From Clostridium estertheticum (lineage in GTDB: Bacteria; Bacillota; Clostridia; Clostridiales; Clostridiaceae), in the NCBI RefSeq assembly GCF_026650985.1, contig NZ_CP086239.1, forward strand, positions 3,658,001 to 3,722,000: DNA of 64,000 bases, in the 5' to 3' direction. The notes below the pieces were generated by a model. The model had not been told where the DNA came from, did no database searches, and worked only from the letters and a program-made list of their open reading frames with translations. Every line of letters starts with the position of its first letter. Position 1 is the stretch's first letter. Of this stretch, positions 7,988 through 19,972 are shown piece by piece. Both the position numbers and the translations under genes were made by a program.

Positions 7988-9073
7988 TTATATTGCTAGT
8001 TTTAGTAAATTTTTGCTCGCATTTATATCTCTATCCATTATCATCCCACATGCTGGGCATATATAAGTTCTGCATGATAAGTCTTTGGTTTGACTTGATT
8101 GATTACCACAATCAGAACATAACTGACTACTTGCATAGTTTGATGGTGCTACTATTATTTCTCTACAATACCATTTTGCCTTATATTCTAACATTCTTCT
8201 AAACTCTGACCAGCTAACATCAGATATTGATTTTGCTAATTTATGATTTTTTACCATATTTCTAACTTTTAAGTCCTCAATCACTATAACTTGGTTTTCG
8301 TTAATTAATTGAGTGCTTACTTTGTGCAACATATCTTTCCTTTGGTTAGATATTTTCTCATGTAATTTTGCTACTTTTATTTTAGCTTTTTTTCTATTAT
8401 TACTACCTTTTTGTTTTCTTGATAAATCCTTTTGAAGTTTAGCTAACCTTTTAGCTGATTTCTTTAGGTATTTAGGATTATGAAAAACATCACCATTACT
8501 TGTTATTGCAAACTCTTTAATTCCCAAATCTACACCTATTTTGCTATCTGTTTTAGGCAATTGAATATTTTCAGCGTCAACTAAAATAGATATATAATAT
8601 TTACCACTTGGAACTTGTGATATAGTGCAAGATTTAATTAACCCATTGAATTCTCTATGCTGCTTTATTTTTATCATAGACTTTAATTTAGGTACTTTGA
8701 TATGCTTATTTTCAATATACACAGTACCATTTTGATTATTAGTTGTATAACTATTGGTATTAGTTTTCTTCTTGAACTTAGGAAAACCAATTGATTTATC
8801 TCTAAAAAAATTCTTATACGCTTTATCTAAATTCATTTGAGCATTAGCTAAAGCAAGACTATCGACTTCTTTTAGCCACTCAAATTCAGTTTTGTATTGT
8901 GCTGGTGTGGGATGTTTCATTGCCTTAATATCTAGGTCTTTGTTTTCCTCATATGATTTAATTCTTTCAGCAAGCATTCAGTTATATACAAATCTAGTAC
9001 ATCCAAAAGTCTTGGCTAAATATATTTTTTGCTCAATATTTGGATATAACCTAAATTTATAAGCCTTTAACAT
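7988..9073 (-). pseudogene. tnpB: TnpB (IS605 OrfB), interrupted by an in-frame TGA
   Basis: Reading from ATG 9073 (AGGTGAG 4 bases upstream) gives 31 residues starting MLKAYKFRLYPN, then TGA at codon 32, then 329 residues in the same frame from MLAERIKSYEE. The joined product of 361 aa is full length. Nuclease residues remain: RuvC-I Asp in IGVDLGIKEF, RuvC-II Glu in VIEDLKVRNM, a zinc ribbon with CSDCG and CPACG, and RuvC-III Asp in DRDINASKN. TnpB is the RNA-guided endonuclease that helps such elements persist. The TGA probably replaced a TGG (Trp) or similar codon. A shorter product starting at the ATG at 8977 would lack the first beta strand. Confidence 0.85.
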
Positions 9074-9082
9074 TTTCTCACC

Positions 9083-9481
9083 TCATTTCAATCCTTGGGT
9101 TTCTATATATTTTCTAACTATATCTATAGGGGCACCACCAGTTGTTATAAGGCAGTAACTTTTACTCCAAAAATACTCTTTCCATAATTGGGTTTTGATT
9201 GATAGAAACTCTTTTTTTATAAGTCTACTACTAGCACTTTTATATGCGTTTATAAACTTAGATATATCCGTATTTGGATAACCTCTAAACAATAGATGAA
9301 CATGGTCTTTATCATGATTCCATTCATCTAAAGTAATATTATATTTGGGGCATATATACTCAAATATTTCCTTTAGTCTATTTGATATTTCATCATTTAT
9401 TACTTTTTTTCTATATTTTATAACCAATACTAAATGATAATTTAGCAAGAATACCGAATGATTATTAGTATCTAATTCCAA
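9083..9481 (-). CDS. tnpA: TnpA, Y1-type transposase of IS200/IS605
   Basis: 132 aa, normal length. The HUH motif is HVHLLF (about residues 61-66) and the catalytic tyrosine is in VRKYIETQG at the C-terminus, so the enzyme looks active. Y1 transposases cut and join single-stranded DNA at hairpin ends without terminal inverted repeats. The start is TTG at 9481 with AGGTGAT just upstream. It lies 9 bases before tnpB, in the same orientation. It could also mobilise the related small element at 7234-7510. Confidence 0.93.
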   Translation of the reverse strand: MELDTNNHSVFLLNYHLVLVIKYRKKVINDEISNRLKEIFEYICPKYNITLDEWNHDKDHVHLLFRGYPNTDISKFINAYKSASSRLIKKEFLSIKTQLWKEYFWSKSYCLITTGGAPIDIVRKYIETQGLK

Positions 9482-9645
9482 TATATCACCTACCTTATAA
9501 ATTTACTACTGACCACATATTACTATTAATAGTTTGCCAAAGATTTATTGTTTTATGTATCTAACCTAAAATAATAAAGGCTGTCCATCCCCCACCTGTA
9601 GAGGATGGGAGAATTCCGCCTATTATGGTTAAATTCAATAAAAAA

Positions 9646-9678
9646 AAACAGATGAGAATAATTTATTCTCATCTGTTT
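9646..9678 (-). terminator. Terminator of the downstream DUF1646 gene
   Basis: A 14-bp perfect stem (AAACAGATGAGAAT with ATTCTCATCTGTTT); the minus strand continues with a long T run. It lies just outside the left end of the IS element. Confidence 0.75.
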
Positions 9679-9699
9679 TATTAGAAATTATTAAATATT

Positions 9700-10722
9700 T
9701 TATATTACAAATAAAACAACGTAGTATATAGCCATCATAATAAGCCCTAATGGAACTCCTAATTTAATCCATTCGCTACTCGTAATTTTTAATTTACCAG
9801 CAGAAATAATATTAGGTATATTACCTGGGATCATCATTCCTCCACTAATAAGCAATCCAAGAAGCACAGCTTCAACTTGTACTTGTGACATTTTAACACT
9901 TATTTCCGCAGCTGCAAGTGTCGCATTATCTAACACCGCTGAAGACATATTAACCCAATATAAATAGTGATAATCTAGAGTTATTATATATTTATCAATT
10001 ATTGGTCTAAATCCTTCTCCAAGTAACTCTAATGCTATTATGAATAGGAAGATTTTAATTGCTCTTATAAGAATCAATTTATTTGTTTCATCTTCAAGTT
10101 CTTCATCATCATTCACTGTTTTAGTTTTGTCTAGAGAAGCATACAATGCCCCAATAATACCAAGTATTAATATTCCTGGGATAATATAAATACCAAGTTG
10201 ATTTAAAAGAGCCCAAAAACTAAGTCCAAGTTTAGCAACTACAATTGTGGATAATGGCTCCCCTATTGGTGTTAATATTGACCCAATCCCAATTGAAAAA
10301 CATGAAATTATATTAATATTTATTTTGTTTTTTCTACTAACTGGAAGTATACTAACTATCTCAACTAATAGAAGGGCAGCTATAATTGCTGTTATTACAC
10401 TTGATAAAAGCCCTATAATTACTACTAACAAAAACACAAAAATCCTTAATGGAATACGATTTAAAACATGCTCTAATCCTATTTTTATAGGGTTATTAAA
10501 TGCTTTGAATAAAAATCCACCTATTAATACAGCAAAGGCTATAAAATACATGAATTTATTTTGCGCAATACTAAGTAAAAATGTTTTGTTTAATACACCC
10601 GAAGTAATAGAAGCTAATAATCCAATAGTAAATAAAAAAACTTCTAGATTACCTTCTACTTTTTTTGATATAAGTGGTAACACGAAGGTTACTACTAAAA
10701 GAATAATTAATATAAAAAGCAT
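9700..10722 (-). CDS. DUF1646 family membrane transporter, paralogue 1
   Basis: 340 aa, hydrophobic throughout with about ten membrane helices. It has the DUF1646 pattern, including TPIGEPLSTIVVAKLG and SAVLDNATLAAAEISVKM, and belongs to the ion-transporter superfamily (NhaD/ArsB-like), with Na+ transport as a likely but inferred role. The start is ATG 10722, with AAAAGGAC 10 bases upstream; an upstream ATG at 10761 falls within the leader RNA. It is very similar to the gene at 10948-11970, a local duplication. Its own promoter and leader motif lie upstream. Confidence 0.8.
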   Translation of the reverse strand: MLFILIILLVVTFVLPLISKKVEGNLEVFLFTIGLLASITSGVLNKTFLLSIAQNKFMYFIAFAVLIGGFLFKAFNNPIKIGLEHVLNRIPLRIFVFLLVVIIGLLSSVITAIIAALLLVEIVSILPVSRKNKININIISCFSIGIGSILTPIGEPLSTIVVAKLGLSFWALLNQLGIYIIPGILILGIIGALYASLDKTKTVNDDEELEDETNKLILIRAIKIFLFIIALELLGEGFRPIIDKYIITLDYHYLYWVNMSSAVLDNATLAAAEISVKMSQVQVEAVLLGLLISGGMMIPGNIPNIISAGKLKITSSEWIKLGVPLGLIMMAIYYVVLFVI

Positions 10723-10753
10723 TATTATCACGTCCTTTTGTGAAAAGTTATAA

Positions 10754-10790
10754 TGAATCAAACATTAGCTTGTCCAACCGTTAAAATATT
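10754..10790 (-). promoter_or_regulatory. Leader RNA motif, candidate Na+-sensing (DUF1646-motif) riboswitch, copy 1
   Basis: On the minus strand the transcript begins close to CGGTTGGACAAGC, a hairpin CAAGC-TAAT-GTTTG, then GATTC. The same segment, with a compensating/wobble change (CAAAC-TAAC-GTTTG), precedes the second DUF1646 gene. The G-U pair in this copy is only possible in the minus-strand RNA. A further shared hairpin (TCAC...GTGA) places AAAAGGAC in its loop next to the start codon. A DUF1646 RNA motif known upstream of this gene family has been reported to sense Na+; I could not check the consensus. Confidence 0.5.
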
Positions 10791-10797
10791 ATATAAA

Positions 10798-10826
10798 ATT
10801 ATACCATAAAATCTATATTAATTCAA
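10798..10826 (-). promoter_or_regulatory. Promoter of DUF1646 paralogue 1
   Basis: -35 TTGAAT (10821-10826), 17-base spacer, extended -10 TGGTATAAT (TATAAT at 10798-10803). It places the transcript start just before the leader motif. Confidence 0.65.
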
Positions 10827-10947
10827 TTTTCTCACATATAATTAGTTGAGCAATAGCCTATACTTAGGGCCTTAATATAAGTTTAACCATCCATTTATAC
10901 TAATATATATTAGCAAAAATGGATGATCTTTTTAAATACAAAAATCA

Positions 10948-11970
10948 CTAAAATACAAATAAAACAGCATAATATATGAGCATAATAGAAATTCCGATTG
11001 GTGCCCCTACCTTAATCCACTCTTTACTTGTAATTTTTAATTTACCAGCAGAAATAATATTTGGTATATTACCTGGAATCATTATTCCTCCACTGACAAG
11101 CAATCCTATTAGCACAGCCCTAATTTGTTCTGGTGACATTTTAACACTTATTTCTGCTGCAGCAAGTGTTGCATTATCTAATACTGCCGAGGACATATTA
11201 ACCCAGTACAAATAGCGAGTATCAAGTGGTAATATATAAGCCTCAATTATTGGTTTAAATCCTTCTCCAAGTAGTTCCAATGCAATAATGAATAGGAATA
11301 TTTTAATTGCCCTTATAATGATCAATTTGTTTGTTTCGCCTATAACAATTTCTTCATCGTTATCTGCTTTACCCTTTTCCTTTGATCCATAAGTTGCTCC
11401 CATAATTCCAAGTATTATTATACCAGGAATAATATAAATACCAAGTTGATCTAAAAGCGACCAAAAATTCAAACCAAGCCTAGAAACTACAATTGTAGAT
11501 AATGGCTCCCCTATTGGGGTTAATATTGCGCCTAGTCCAATTGAAAAACAAGCAATTATATTAATATTTATTTTATTTTTTCTACTAATAGGTAGTATAC
11601 TAACTATTTCTACTAATAGAAGGGCAGCTATAATTGCTGTTATTACGCTTGACAAAAGCCCTATAACTACTATTAATAAAAATATAAAAATTCTTAATGG
11701 AATACGTTTTAGAATATGTTCTAATGCTTTATTTATATGAGTAGTTAGTGTTTTGAACAAAAATCCACCTATTAATACAGCAAAGGCTATAAAATACATG
11801 AATTTATTTTGAGCAATACTTAGTAAAAATGTTTTGTTTATTACACCCGAAGTAACAGCTGCTAATACCCCAATAGTAAAAAGAAAAATTTCAAGATTTG
11901 CCTCTACTTTTTTCGATACAATTGGTAATATAAAAGTTATTGCTAAAAGAAAAATTAGTATATAAATCAT
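10948..11970 (-). CDS. DUF1646 family membrane transporter, paralogue 2
   Basis: 340 aa with the same fold and motifs as paralogue 1 (TPIGEPLSTIVVSRLG, SAVLDNATLAAAEISVKM). The two differ mostly in the cytosolic loop near residue 205 and in conservative membrane changes. The start is ATG 11970; the GTG at 11979 touches the Shine-Dalgarno AAAAGGAC and is unlikely. Upstream are the leader motif and a terminator hairpin between motif and gene, so this copy has a termination-type expression platform that copy 1 lacks. Probable role: Na+ or other cation efflux, inferred from family and leader. Confidence 0.8.
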   Translation of the reverse strand: MIYILIFLLAITFILPIVSKKVEANLEIFLFTIGVLAAVTSGVINKTFLLSIAQNKFMYFIAFAVLIGGFLFKTLTTHINKALEHILKRIPLRIFIFLLIVVIGLLSSVITAIIAALLLVEIVSILPISRKNKININIIACFSIGLGAILTPIGEPLSTIVVSRLGLNFWSLLDQLGIYIIPGIIILGIMGATYGSKEKGKADNDEEIVIGETNKLIIIRAIKIFLFIIALELLGEGFKPIIEAYILPLDTRYLYWVNMSSAVLDNATLAAAEISVKMSPEQIRAVLIGLLVSGGIMIPGNIPNIISAGKLKITSKEWIKVGAPIGISIMLIYYAVLFVF

Positions 11971-12100
11971 AATTATCACGTCCTTTTGTTATTGTGAATT
12001 ATATTGAATTAAATCCGAATTACTATTTTATATTATCCCCTTCCAAAATTAGTAATATGCAATGGAATATATTCTAAACATTATGAGAACAAAAAATAAT

Positions 12101-12133
12101 AGAGTGGGATACTCAAATAAGAGTTTCCCACCC
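12101..12133 (-). terminator. Terminator hairpin between leader motif and DUF1646 paralogue 2
   Basis: Arms GGGTGGGAAACTC and GAGTATCCCACTC (RNA sense) with a TATTATTTTTTG tail on the minus strand. It lies about 130 bases upstream of the start codon and 20 bases after the motif, so it can act as the switchable part of a riboswitch. Confidence 0.65.
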
Positions 12134-12150
12134 TAGAAACAAATTTTTCT

Positions 12151-12192
12151 CGGAATCAAACGTTAGTTTGTCCAACCGCTAACCATATTATA
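12151..12192 (-). promoter_or_regulatory. Leader RNA motif, candidate Na+-sensing (DUF1646-motif) riboswitch, copy 2, with -10 box
   Basis: RNA sense: GCGGTTGGACAAACTAACG then TTTGATTCCG. It shares over 20 positions with the leader of paralogue 1, while surrounding leader sequence is unrelated, which shows selection on the motif. GTTAG just before it can also pair with CTAAC, giving two alternative folds. TATAAT lies at 12187-12192; I see no good -35 box. Confidence 0.5.
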
Positions 12193-12299
12193 ATTAAACT
12201 ATATCATACATTTTATATTAACTCAACTGTATTCCATACAAGAATTTAGTAAGTACATATTAAATGTCACTGTTATCCTACCCTAAATAAATAAACATG

Positions 12300-12329
12300 T
12301 TGAAAGTACAAGTATCGATAGTTTATAAT
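12300..12329 (+). promoter_or_regulatory. Promoter of the TerC-like gene
   Basis: -35 TTGAAA (12300-12305), 18-base spacer, -10 TATAAT (12324-12329), 46 bases upstream of the ATG. No yybP-ykoY-type Mn2+ riboswitch is recognisable in the leader. Confidence 0.6.
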
Positions 12330-12374
12330 ACATATTACAAACAAGTATTTAATTTTGGAAGGAGTTTTGACTAA

Positions 12375-13307
12375 ATGGGATTTATGTCCATACTATTTAT
12401 TATAATTGGTTTATGTGTATTCGAAATAGTATCCAGCATCGATAATGCTGTAATAAACGCAGAGGTTCTTGGAACTATGTCTGAAAAAGCAAAGAAATGG
12501 TTTCTGTTCTACGGTATATTGTTTGCAGTATTTATTGTAAGAGGCATGTTGCCATGGATTATAGTCTGGGTAACTAATCCAGGACTCGGTCCCATAGGAG
12601 CTCTTACTGCCACATTTTCAAATGATCCACACATAAAAGAATCATTTGAACTTTCCACGCCTATTCTGATGCTTGGAGGAGGAGTATTTTTATTATTCCT
12701 ATTTCTTCATTGGCTGTTTATTGAAGATAAGCACTTTGGACTTCCAGGTGAAGAATTCTTTGTTAAACACGGCGCATGGTTTTATGCAATAGTTTCCGTG
12801 ATTTTAGTTGTAATTGTTGCATTGGCTTTGAAACATAATTCAGTATTGGCGCTCTCTGCTGTAATCGGATCTTCTGCATTTTTTATTACTGATGGCTTTA
12901 AGAAGAACGCAGAATCAAACGAGCAACAATTATTGAGTAATACAAGTGGGATGTCTGACATTAGTAAGATATTATATTTAGAAATAATTGATATGACTTT
13001 TTCCATTGATGGGGTATTAGGCGCTTTTGCATTTACAACCTCAGTACCACTAATAATTTTGGGAAATGGCCTAGGAGCTATTGTTGTAAGGCAACTAACC
13101 ATGGGGAATATAGAAAACATAAAAAAATATATTTTTCTTAAGAATGGAGCAATGTATTCAATACTATGTCTCGGTGTAGTGATGATACTTGAAGGATTTA
13201 AAATAGAAATACCAGAATATGTTACACCTTTAGTCACAATATTAATAATATTATTCTTTTTCTTTAAATCAAAAATCTATGCTAAAAACAATATGGCGTC
13301 TGAATAG
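12375..13307 (+). CDS. TerC/DUF475-like integral membrane protein
   Basis: 310 aa with about eight membrane helices. It has the TerC-superfamily repeats with acidic residues inside the membrane: FEIVSSIDNAVINAEVLG near the N-terminus and LEIIDMTFSIDGVLGAF near residue 203. TerC-like proteins are metal-ion (often Mn2+) or tellurite-resistance transporters, and the DUF475 subgroup is uncharacterised; the ion is not known. AAGGAG lies 10 bases before the ATG. It is transcribed alone, divergent from the DUF1646 genes, and shares a convergent terminator with guaA. Confidence 0.82.
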   Translation: MGFMSILFIIIGLCVFEIVSSIDNAVINAEVLGTMSEKAKKWFLFYGILFAVFIVRGMLPWIIVWVTNPGLGPIGALTATFSNDPHIKESFELSTPILMLGGGVFLLFLFLHWLFIEDKHFGLPGEEFFVKHGAWFYAIVSVILVVIVALALKHNSVLALSAVIGSSAFFITDGFKKNAESNEQQLLSNTSGMSDISKILYLEIIDMTFSIDGVLGAFAFTTSVPLIILGNGLGAIVVRQLTMGNIENIKKYIFLKNGAMYSILCLGVVMILEGFKIEIPEYVTPLVTILIILFFFFKSKIYAKNNMASE

Positions 13308-13325
13308 GAGAATATTATTTATAAA

Positions 13326-13375
13326 AAAAGTGGTTATGATGTGCCTTTTTAATAGCATACATCATAACCACTTTT
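13326..13375. terminator. Bidirectional terminator between the TerC-like gene and guaA
   Basis: A 17-bp stem (AAAAGTGGTTATGATGT with its complement) with T-rich flanks on both strands between convergent genes. Confidence 0.75.
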
Positions 13376-13432
13376 AATTATCTTATTTTATTAATATATC
13401 TAAGTTTTTCAATAATTTATTACCTAAATGAC

Positions 13433-14965
13433 CTATTCCCACTCTATAGTAGAAGGTGGCTTAGATGTTATATCGTAAACAATTCTGTTTACTCCTTTAA
13501 CTTCATTAACGATTCTACGAGATACTATATCTAATACCTCGTAAGGTATTCTAGCCCAGTCTGAAGTCATTGCATCGGAACTTGTAACAGCTCTTAAAGC
13601 TACTGTGTGACAATATGTTCGCTCATCACCCATAACTCCAACAGACTTAATGTTAGGAAGACATGCAAAATACTGCCATATCTCACTTTCAAGTCCTGCT
13701 TTAGCTATTTCATCTCTAAAGATTGCATCTGCCTCGCTAGTTATAAATAATTTTTCCTCAGTTATTTCTCCAAGTACTCTTATAGCGAGTCCTGGTCCTG
13801 GGAACGGTTGTCTCCACACTAAGTGATGTGGTATTCCAATTTCTTCTCCAACAGCTCTAACCTCATCTTTAAATAACTCTCTTAAAGGCTCAATTAGTTT
13901 AAAGTGCATATCTTTTGGAAGTCCTCCAACATTGTGATGACTTTTTATGGTAGCTGAAGTGGCAGTACCACTCTCTACTACATCTGGGTATATTGTTCCT
14001 TGAACAAGGAAATCTAATTGGCCGAGTTTATTTGACTCTTCTTCAAAAACTCTTATAAATTCTTCTCCAATTATCTTTCTCTTTTTCTCTGGGTCACTTA
14101 CGCCCTTAAGCTTACCTAGGAACCTATCTTTAGCGTTAACTCTTATTATCTTCATGTCGAATTCACCGTTAAATATAGTTTCAACTTGGTCGCCTTCATC
14201 TTTTCTAAGTAAACCATGATCTACAAACACACAAGTTAACTGATCACCAATTGCTTTGTAAACAAGTACTGCAGCAACTGAAGAATCAACTCCACCTGAG
14301 AGAGCACAAAGCACTTTTTTATCTCCAACTTGTTCTCTAATAGCCTTAATTTTCTCCTGTGCAAAAGAAGACATTGACCAATCGCCATTAACCTGACATA
14401 CATCATATAAGAACTTTCTAATCATTTCTTCACCAAAGAGAGTATGTTTTACTTCTGGATGAAATTGAACTCCATAAAGTTTTTTAGAAACATTTGCCAT
14501 AGCAGCTACTGGACAATGTTTAGAAGTTGCAATAATTTCAAATCCTTTTGGAACTTTAGATATATGATCTGTATGACTCATCCAACATTGATTTTCATCT
14601 ATTCCTTTGAAAATAATAGCATCTTTATTTAGGTCAACTTCTACTTTACCATATTCGCGAACTTCTGATGTTTTAACTTCTCCACCAAATGCTTGTGCCA
14701 TTAATTGAGCACCATAACATATTCCCAAGATAGGAATACCAAGCTCAAATATTTCTTTTTCAATTTGTGGAGCACCATCAGCATATACACTATTTGGTCC
14801 ACCCGTGAATATTATACCTATTGGATTCATGTTTTTTATTTTTTCAACAGAATATGTGTATGGTATTATTTCACAGTAAACACTGTTTTCTCTAACTCTT
14901 CTTGCAATAAGTTGATTATATTGACCACCAAAATCAACTACTAAAACTAATTCTCTATTAATCAA
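13433..14965 (-). CDS. guaA: GMP synthase (glutamine-hydrolysing)
   Basis: 510 aa, full length. It converts XMP to GMP using glutamine and ATP. The N-terminal class I amidotransferase has the nucleophile Cys83 in GICYGAQ and the His-Glu pair in VQFHPEV; the synthetase part has the ATP loop [11 protein letters not shown] near residue 222 and the conserved C-terminal dimer domain ending KPPSTIEWE. The start is TTG 14965, with AGGAGG 7 bases upstream. It follows guaB by 50 bases, so the two form a guaB-guaA unit behind the purine-type riboswitch at 16700-16766. Confidence 0.96.
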   Translation of the reverse strand: MINRELVLVVDFGGQYNQLIARRVRENSVYCEIIPYTYSVEKIKNMNPIGIIFTGGPNSVYADGAPQIEKEIFELGIPILGICYGAQLMAQAFGGEVKTSEVREYGKVEVDLNKDAIIFKGIDENQCWMSHTDHISKVPKGFEIIATSKHCPVAAMANVSKKLYGVQFHPEVKHTLFGEEMIRKFLYDVCQVNGDWSMSSFAQEKIKAIREQVGDKKVLCALSGGVDSSVAAVLVYKAIGDQLTCVFVDHGLLRKDEGDQVETIFNGEFDMKIIRVNAKDRFLGKLKGVSDPEKKRKIIGEEFIRVFEEESNKLGQLDFLVQGTIYPDVVESGTATSATIKSHHNVGGLPKDMHFKLIEPLRELFKDEVRAVGEEIGIPHHLVWRQPFPGPGLAIRVLGEITEEKLFITSEADAIFRDEIAKAGLESEIWQYFACLPNIKSVGVMGDERTYCHTVALRAVTSSDAMTSDWARIPYEVLDIVSRRIVNEVKGVNRIVYDITSKPPSTIEWE

Positions 14966-15015
14966 TGTTTTTCCTCCTGTACATTTAAGCCTTAATTTAT
15001 CTATTGTTATATATT

Positions 15016-16470
<1,455 letters not shown>

Positions 16471-16510
16471 TTAATCAACACCCCTTCGTACTTCTATTTT
16501 AGGTACATAA

Positions 16511-16548
16511 AATTAAATATCATATCAAAAATGATATTATATTTAATT
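16511..16548 (-). promoter_or_regulatory. Long AT hairpin in the guaB leader
   Basis: AATTAAATAT pairs with ATATTTAATT and the inner ATATCA with TGATAT around one mismatch. It sits 41 bases before the guaB start, downstream of the riboswitch terminator. No T run follows, so it is more likely a leader structure than a terminator. Confidence 0.4.
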
Positions 16549-16635
16549 AAATGTTCCTTATATTCATTTTTTATAATTGGTATAAACCCATATATATATA
16601 TACAATATTAAAAAATAAGGTATAAAGTATAGAAA

Positions 16636-16676
16636 AGCATACTAATCCTACTTTAATCAAAGTAAAATTAGCATAC
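16636..16676 (-). terminator. Expression-platform terminator of the guaBA riboswitch
   Basis: RNA sense GGTATGCTAAT...TTTACTTT pairs with AAAGTAGGATTAGTATGC in a stem of about 18 bp with minor mismatches, followed by TTTTCTATAC. It lies 24 bases after the aptamer. Confidence 0.6.
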
Positions 16677-16699
16677 CTAAAATAAGTTCATACTAAAAT

Positions 16700-16766
16700 T
16701 ACCCATAGTGGTCAATTTAAGGCTGACCGTAGATGCTCCTTGCCGTATTCAAGGGATATATGAGTA
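16700..16766 (-). promoter_or_regulatory. Purine (guanine-type) riboswitch aptamer, variant core
   Basis: RNA sense: P1 TACTCATA pairs with TATGGGTA; P2 CCTTG/CAAGG closes loop AATACGG; P3 GGTCA/TGACC closes a CCTTAAA-containing loop; J3/1 is AC before TATG. These match the purine aptamer, with the GG and CC loop bases for loop-loop contact. The C in J3/1 corresponds to C74, the guanine-specific base. J2/3 reads AGCATCTAC where the usual form is AGTTTCTAC, and J1/2 (TATC) is one base shorter than TAATC. A TATAAT box lies at 16784-16789 (minus). Upstream of guaB, it should lower expression when the ligand is abundant. Confidence 0.75.
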
Positions 16767-16878
16767 GAGTTGTTTTTGTAGCTATTATAACCATGATAGT
16801 TAATGTTTAAAGATTTGTCAATAACTATCTTGTGCTTGCTCGTTTACATATTAAAAACATATTTTTATGATCTAATAA

Positions 16879-16921
16879 AATAGGAAGATTAACTAGATAT
16901 AACCTAGTTAATCTTCCTATT
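16879..16921 (-). terminator. Terminator of groESL
   Basis: A 17-bp stem (AATAGGAAGATTAACTA with its complement) 42 bases after the groEL stop; TTTTATTAG follows on the minus strand. Confidence 0.75.
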
Positions 16922-16962
16922 CTAATATATTTTATTCTAATTAATTAGAATATTATTTTTTC

Positions 16963-18588
<1,626 letters not shown>

Positions 18589-18665
18589 TTAAAAACCCTC
18601 CTTGTGCGTTAATGATTAAATATAATTAATAATAATATTTAATCATTTTTGCGATTAATTAAATA

Positions 18666-18968
<303 letters not shown>

Positions 18969-18988
18969 TTATATTTTTATTCCTTTTG

Positions 18989-19015
18989 TTAGCACTCAGC
19001 GCATCCGAGTGCTAA
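18989..19015 (-). promoter_or_regulatory. CIRCE operator (HrcA site) of groESL
   Basis: Perfect consensus: TTAGCACTC, nine bases, GAGTGCTAA. HrcA represses groESL through this element in Firmicutes. Confidence 0.97.
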
Positions 19016-19032
19016 TATGTTCTATACCTTAT

Positions 19033-19061
19033 ATAATAATTAATAATCAGTATAATAGCAA
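19033..19061 (-). promoter_or_regulatory. Promoter of groESL
   Basis: -35 TTGCTA (19056-19061), 17-base spacer, -10 TATTAT (19033-19038). The predicted transcript start is about 10 bases before CIRCE, so HrcA would bind at the start of the message. Confidence 0.6.
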
Positions 19062-19245
19062 CTTCAACTACTCCACATATTATTCCATTTATAACCATAC
19101 AGACAAATTATGTTTTATAACCAACGTATTTCATAGTTATTCTCTGATTTGCTTTACTCATTCCAATTTATGCAATCTTTATGAATTTATTTATTCTTGT
19201 ATACATTTATGTATATCAGTTATACTTACTATTAGAGGTGATTTT

Positions 19246-19953
19246 GTGAATGTTTTGAACAGATCGATTATTAACTGCTTTTCTGCAACCTTTATTATTA
19301 GGAATATAAAGGCATTTATTAAATTTTTATCTAAGGCGGTTTTTATTTCGAGTTTTATATTTTCTTTTTTAATCTTGAGTGTATATTTTACTTTACTTTT
19401 TAAACCCTTGTATTATATGGATATTGGAATATTAAATATTGAAAATTCTTCGGGCTTAAATAAAAGTGAACTAAAATCCAATTATAATTATGTTATCACA
19501 TATATAACTCAAAATACAAACGAAGAATTTAATCTCCCAACACTACCATCATCTATTCATGGTAAAATTCATTTTAAAGAAGTTAAAGTAATATTTGATA
19601 AACTCAAATTAATGCTATTTTTCTCAATATTAGTAAGTATTATAGGAATACTTATAAATAAAAAACGGAAAACAATAAGATATCTATTAACTAGCTCCAT
19701 TTCCCTTATTGTTATACCGATACTATTACTTATACCCTTTCTAGTTAATTTTGATAAAAGTTTTACAACTTTTCATCACATCTTCTTTAACAATAATTAT
19801 TGGCTCTTTGATGTTAAATCAGACCCAATAATAACAATCCTACCGCAGAGTTTTTTCTTTCACTGTGCTATATTAATTATCCTTTTAATAACCATGTGCA
19901 GCATAACGTTAAGTTTTATATATAAAACAACTAAAAAGTCACATTCTTTATAA
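19246..19953 (+). CDS. DUF1461 (TIGR01906) integral membrane protein
   Basis: 235 aa with four predicted membrane helices (about residues 30-55, 125-142, 150-170 and 205-228). The extracytoplasmic part contains the DUF1461-type segments LPTLPSSIHGKIHFKEVK (where homologues have a metal-like H..D/E pattern) and FFNNNYWLFD. Role unknown. The start is GTG 19246 with GAGGTG 6 bases upstream; the longer reading frame from 18946 would overlap CIRCE and the groES start, so it is rejected. It is divergent from groESL and convergent with the VTT-domain gene. Confidence 0.75.
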   Translation: MNVLNRSIINCFSATFIIRNIKAFIKFLSKAVFISSFIFSFLILSVYFTLLFKPLYYMDIGILNIENSSGLNKSELKSNYNYVITYITQNTNEEFNLPTLPSSIHGKIHFKEVKVIFDKLKLMLFFSILVSIIGILINKKRKTIRYLLTSSISLIVIPILLLIPFLVNFDKSFTTFHHIFFNNNYWLFDVKSDPIITILPQSFFFHCAILIILLITMCSITLSFIYKTTKKSHSL

Positions 19954-19972
19954 TGTTTATAAGGGTGTGATT

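Larger units (their letters stand above)
7859..9627 (-). mobile_element. IS200/IS605-type insertion sequence, 1.77 kb
   Basis: In minus orientation the element starts next to TTTAAC (9628-9633) with a hairpin near its left end (CCATCC/GGATGG, 9585-9608), carries tnpA then tnpB, and ends with a hairpin (CCACTT/AAGTGG, 7870-7885) followed by GTAGTTCAC (ending at 7859). There are no terminal inverted repeats, as expected for Y1-transposase elements. Size and gene order fit IS605. TnpA looks intact, but tnpB has an internal stop. The two boundaries were set by comparing ends with the small element at 7234-7510, so they could be off by a few bases. Confidence 0.82.

Noticed and set aside
7882-8202. 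Open reading frame on the plus strand across the IS right end
   Set aside because: It is antisense to the tnpB 3' end, which has full protein-family support; the translation is a low-complexity hydrophobic artefact.
12190-12374. yybP-ykoY Mn2+ riboswitch before the TerC-like gene
   Set aside because: Expected for some TerC genes, but the leader is AT-rich without the characteristic core.
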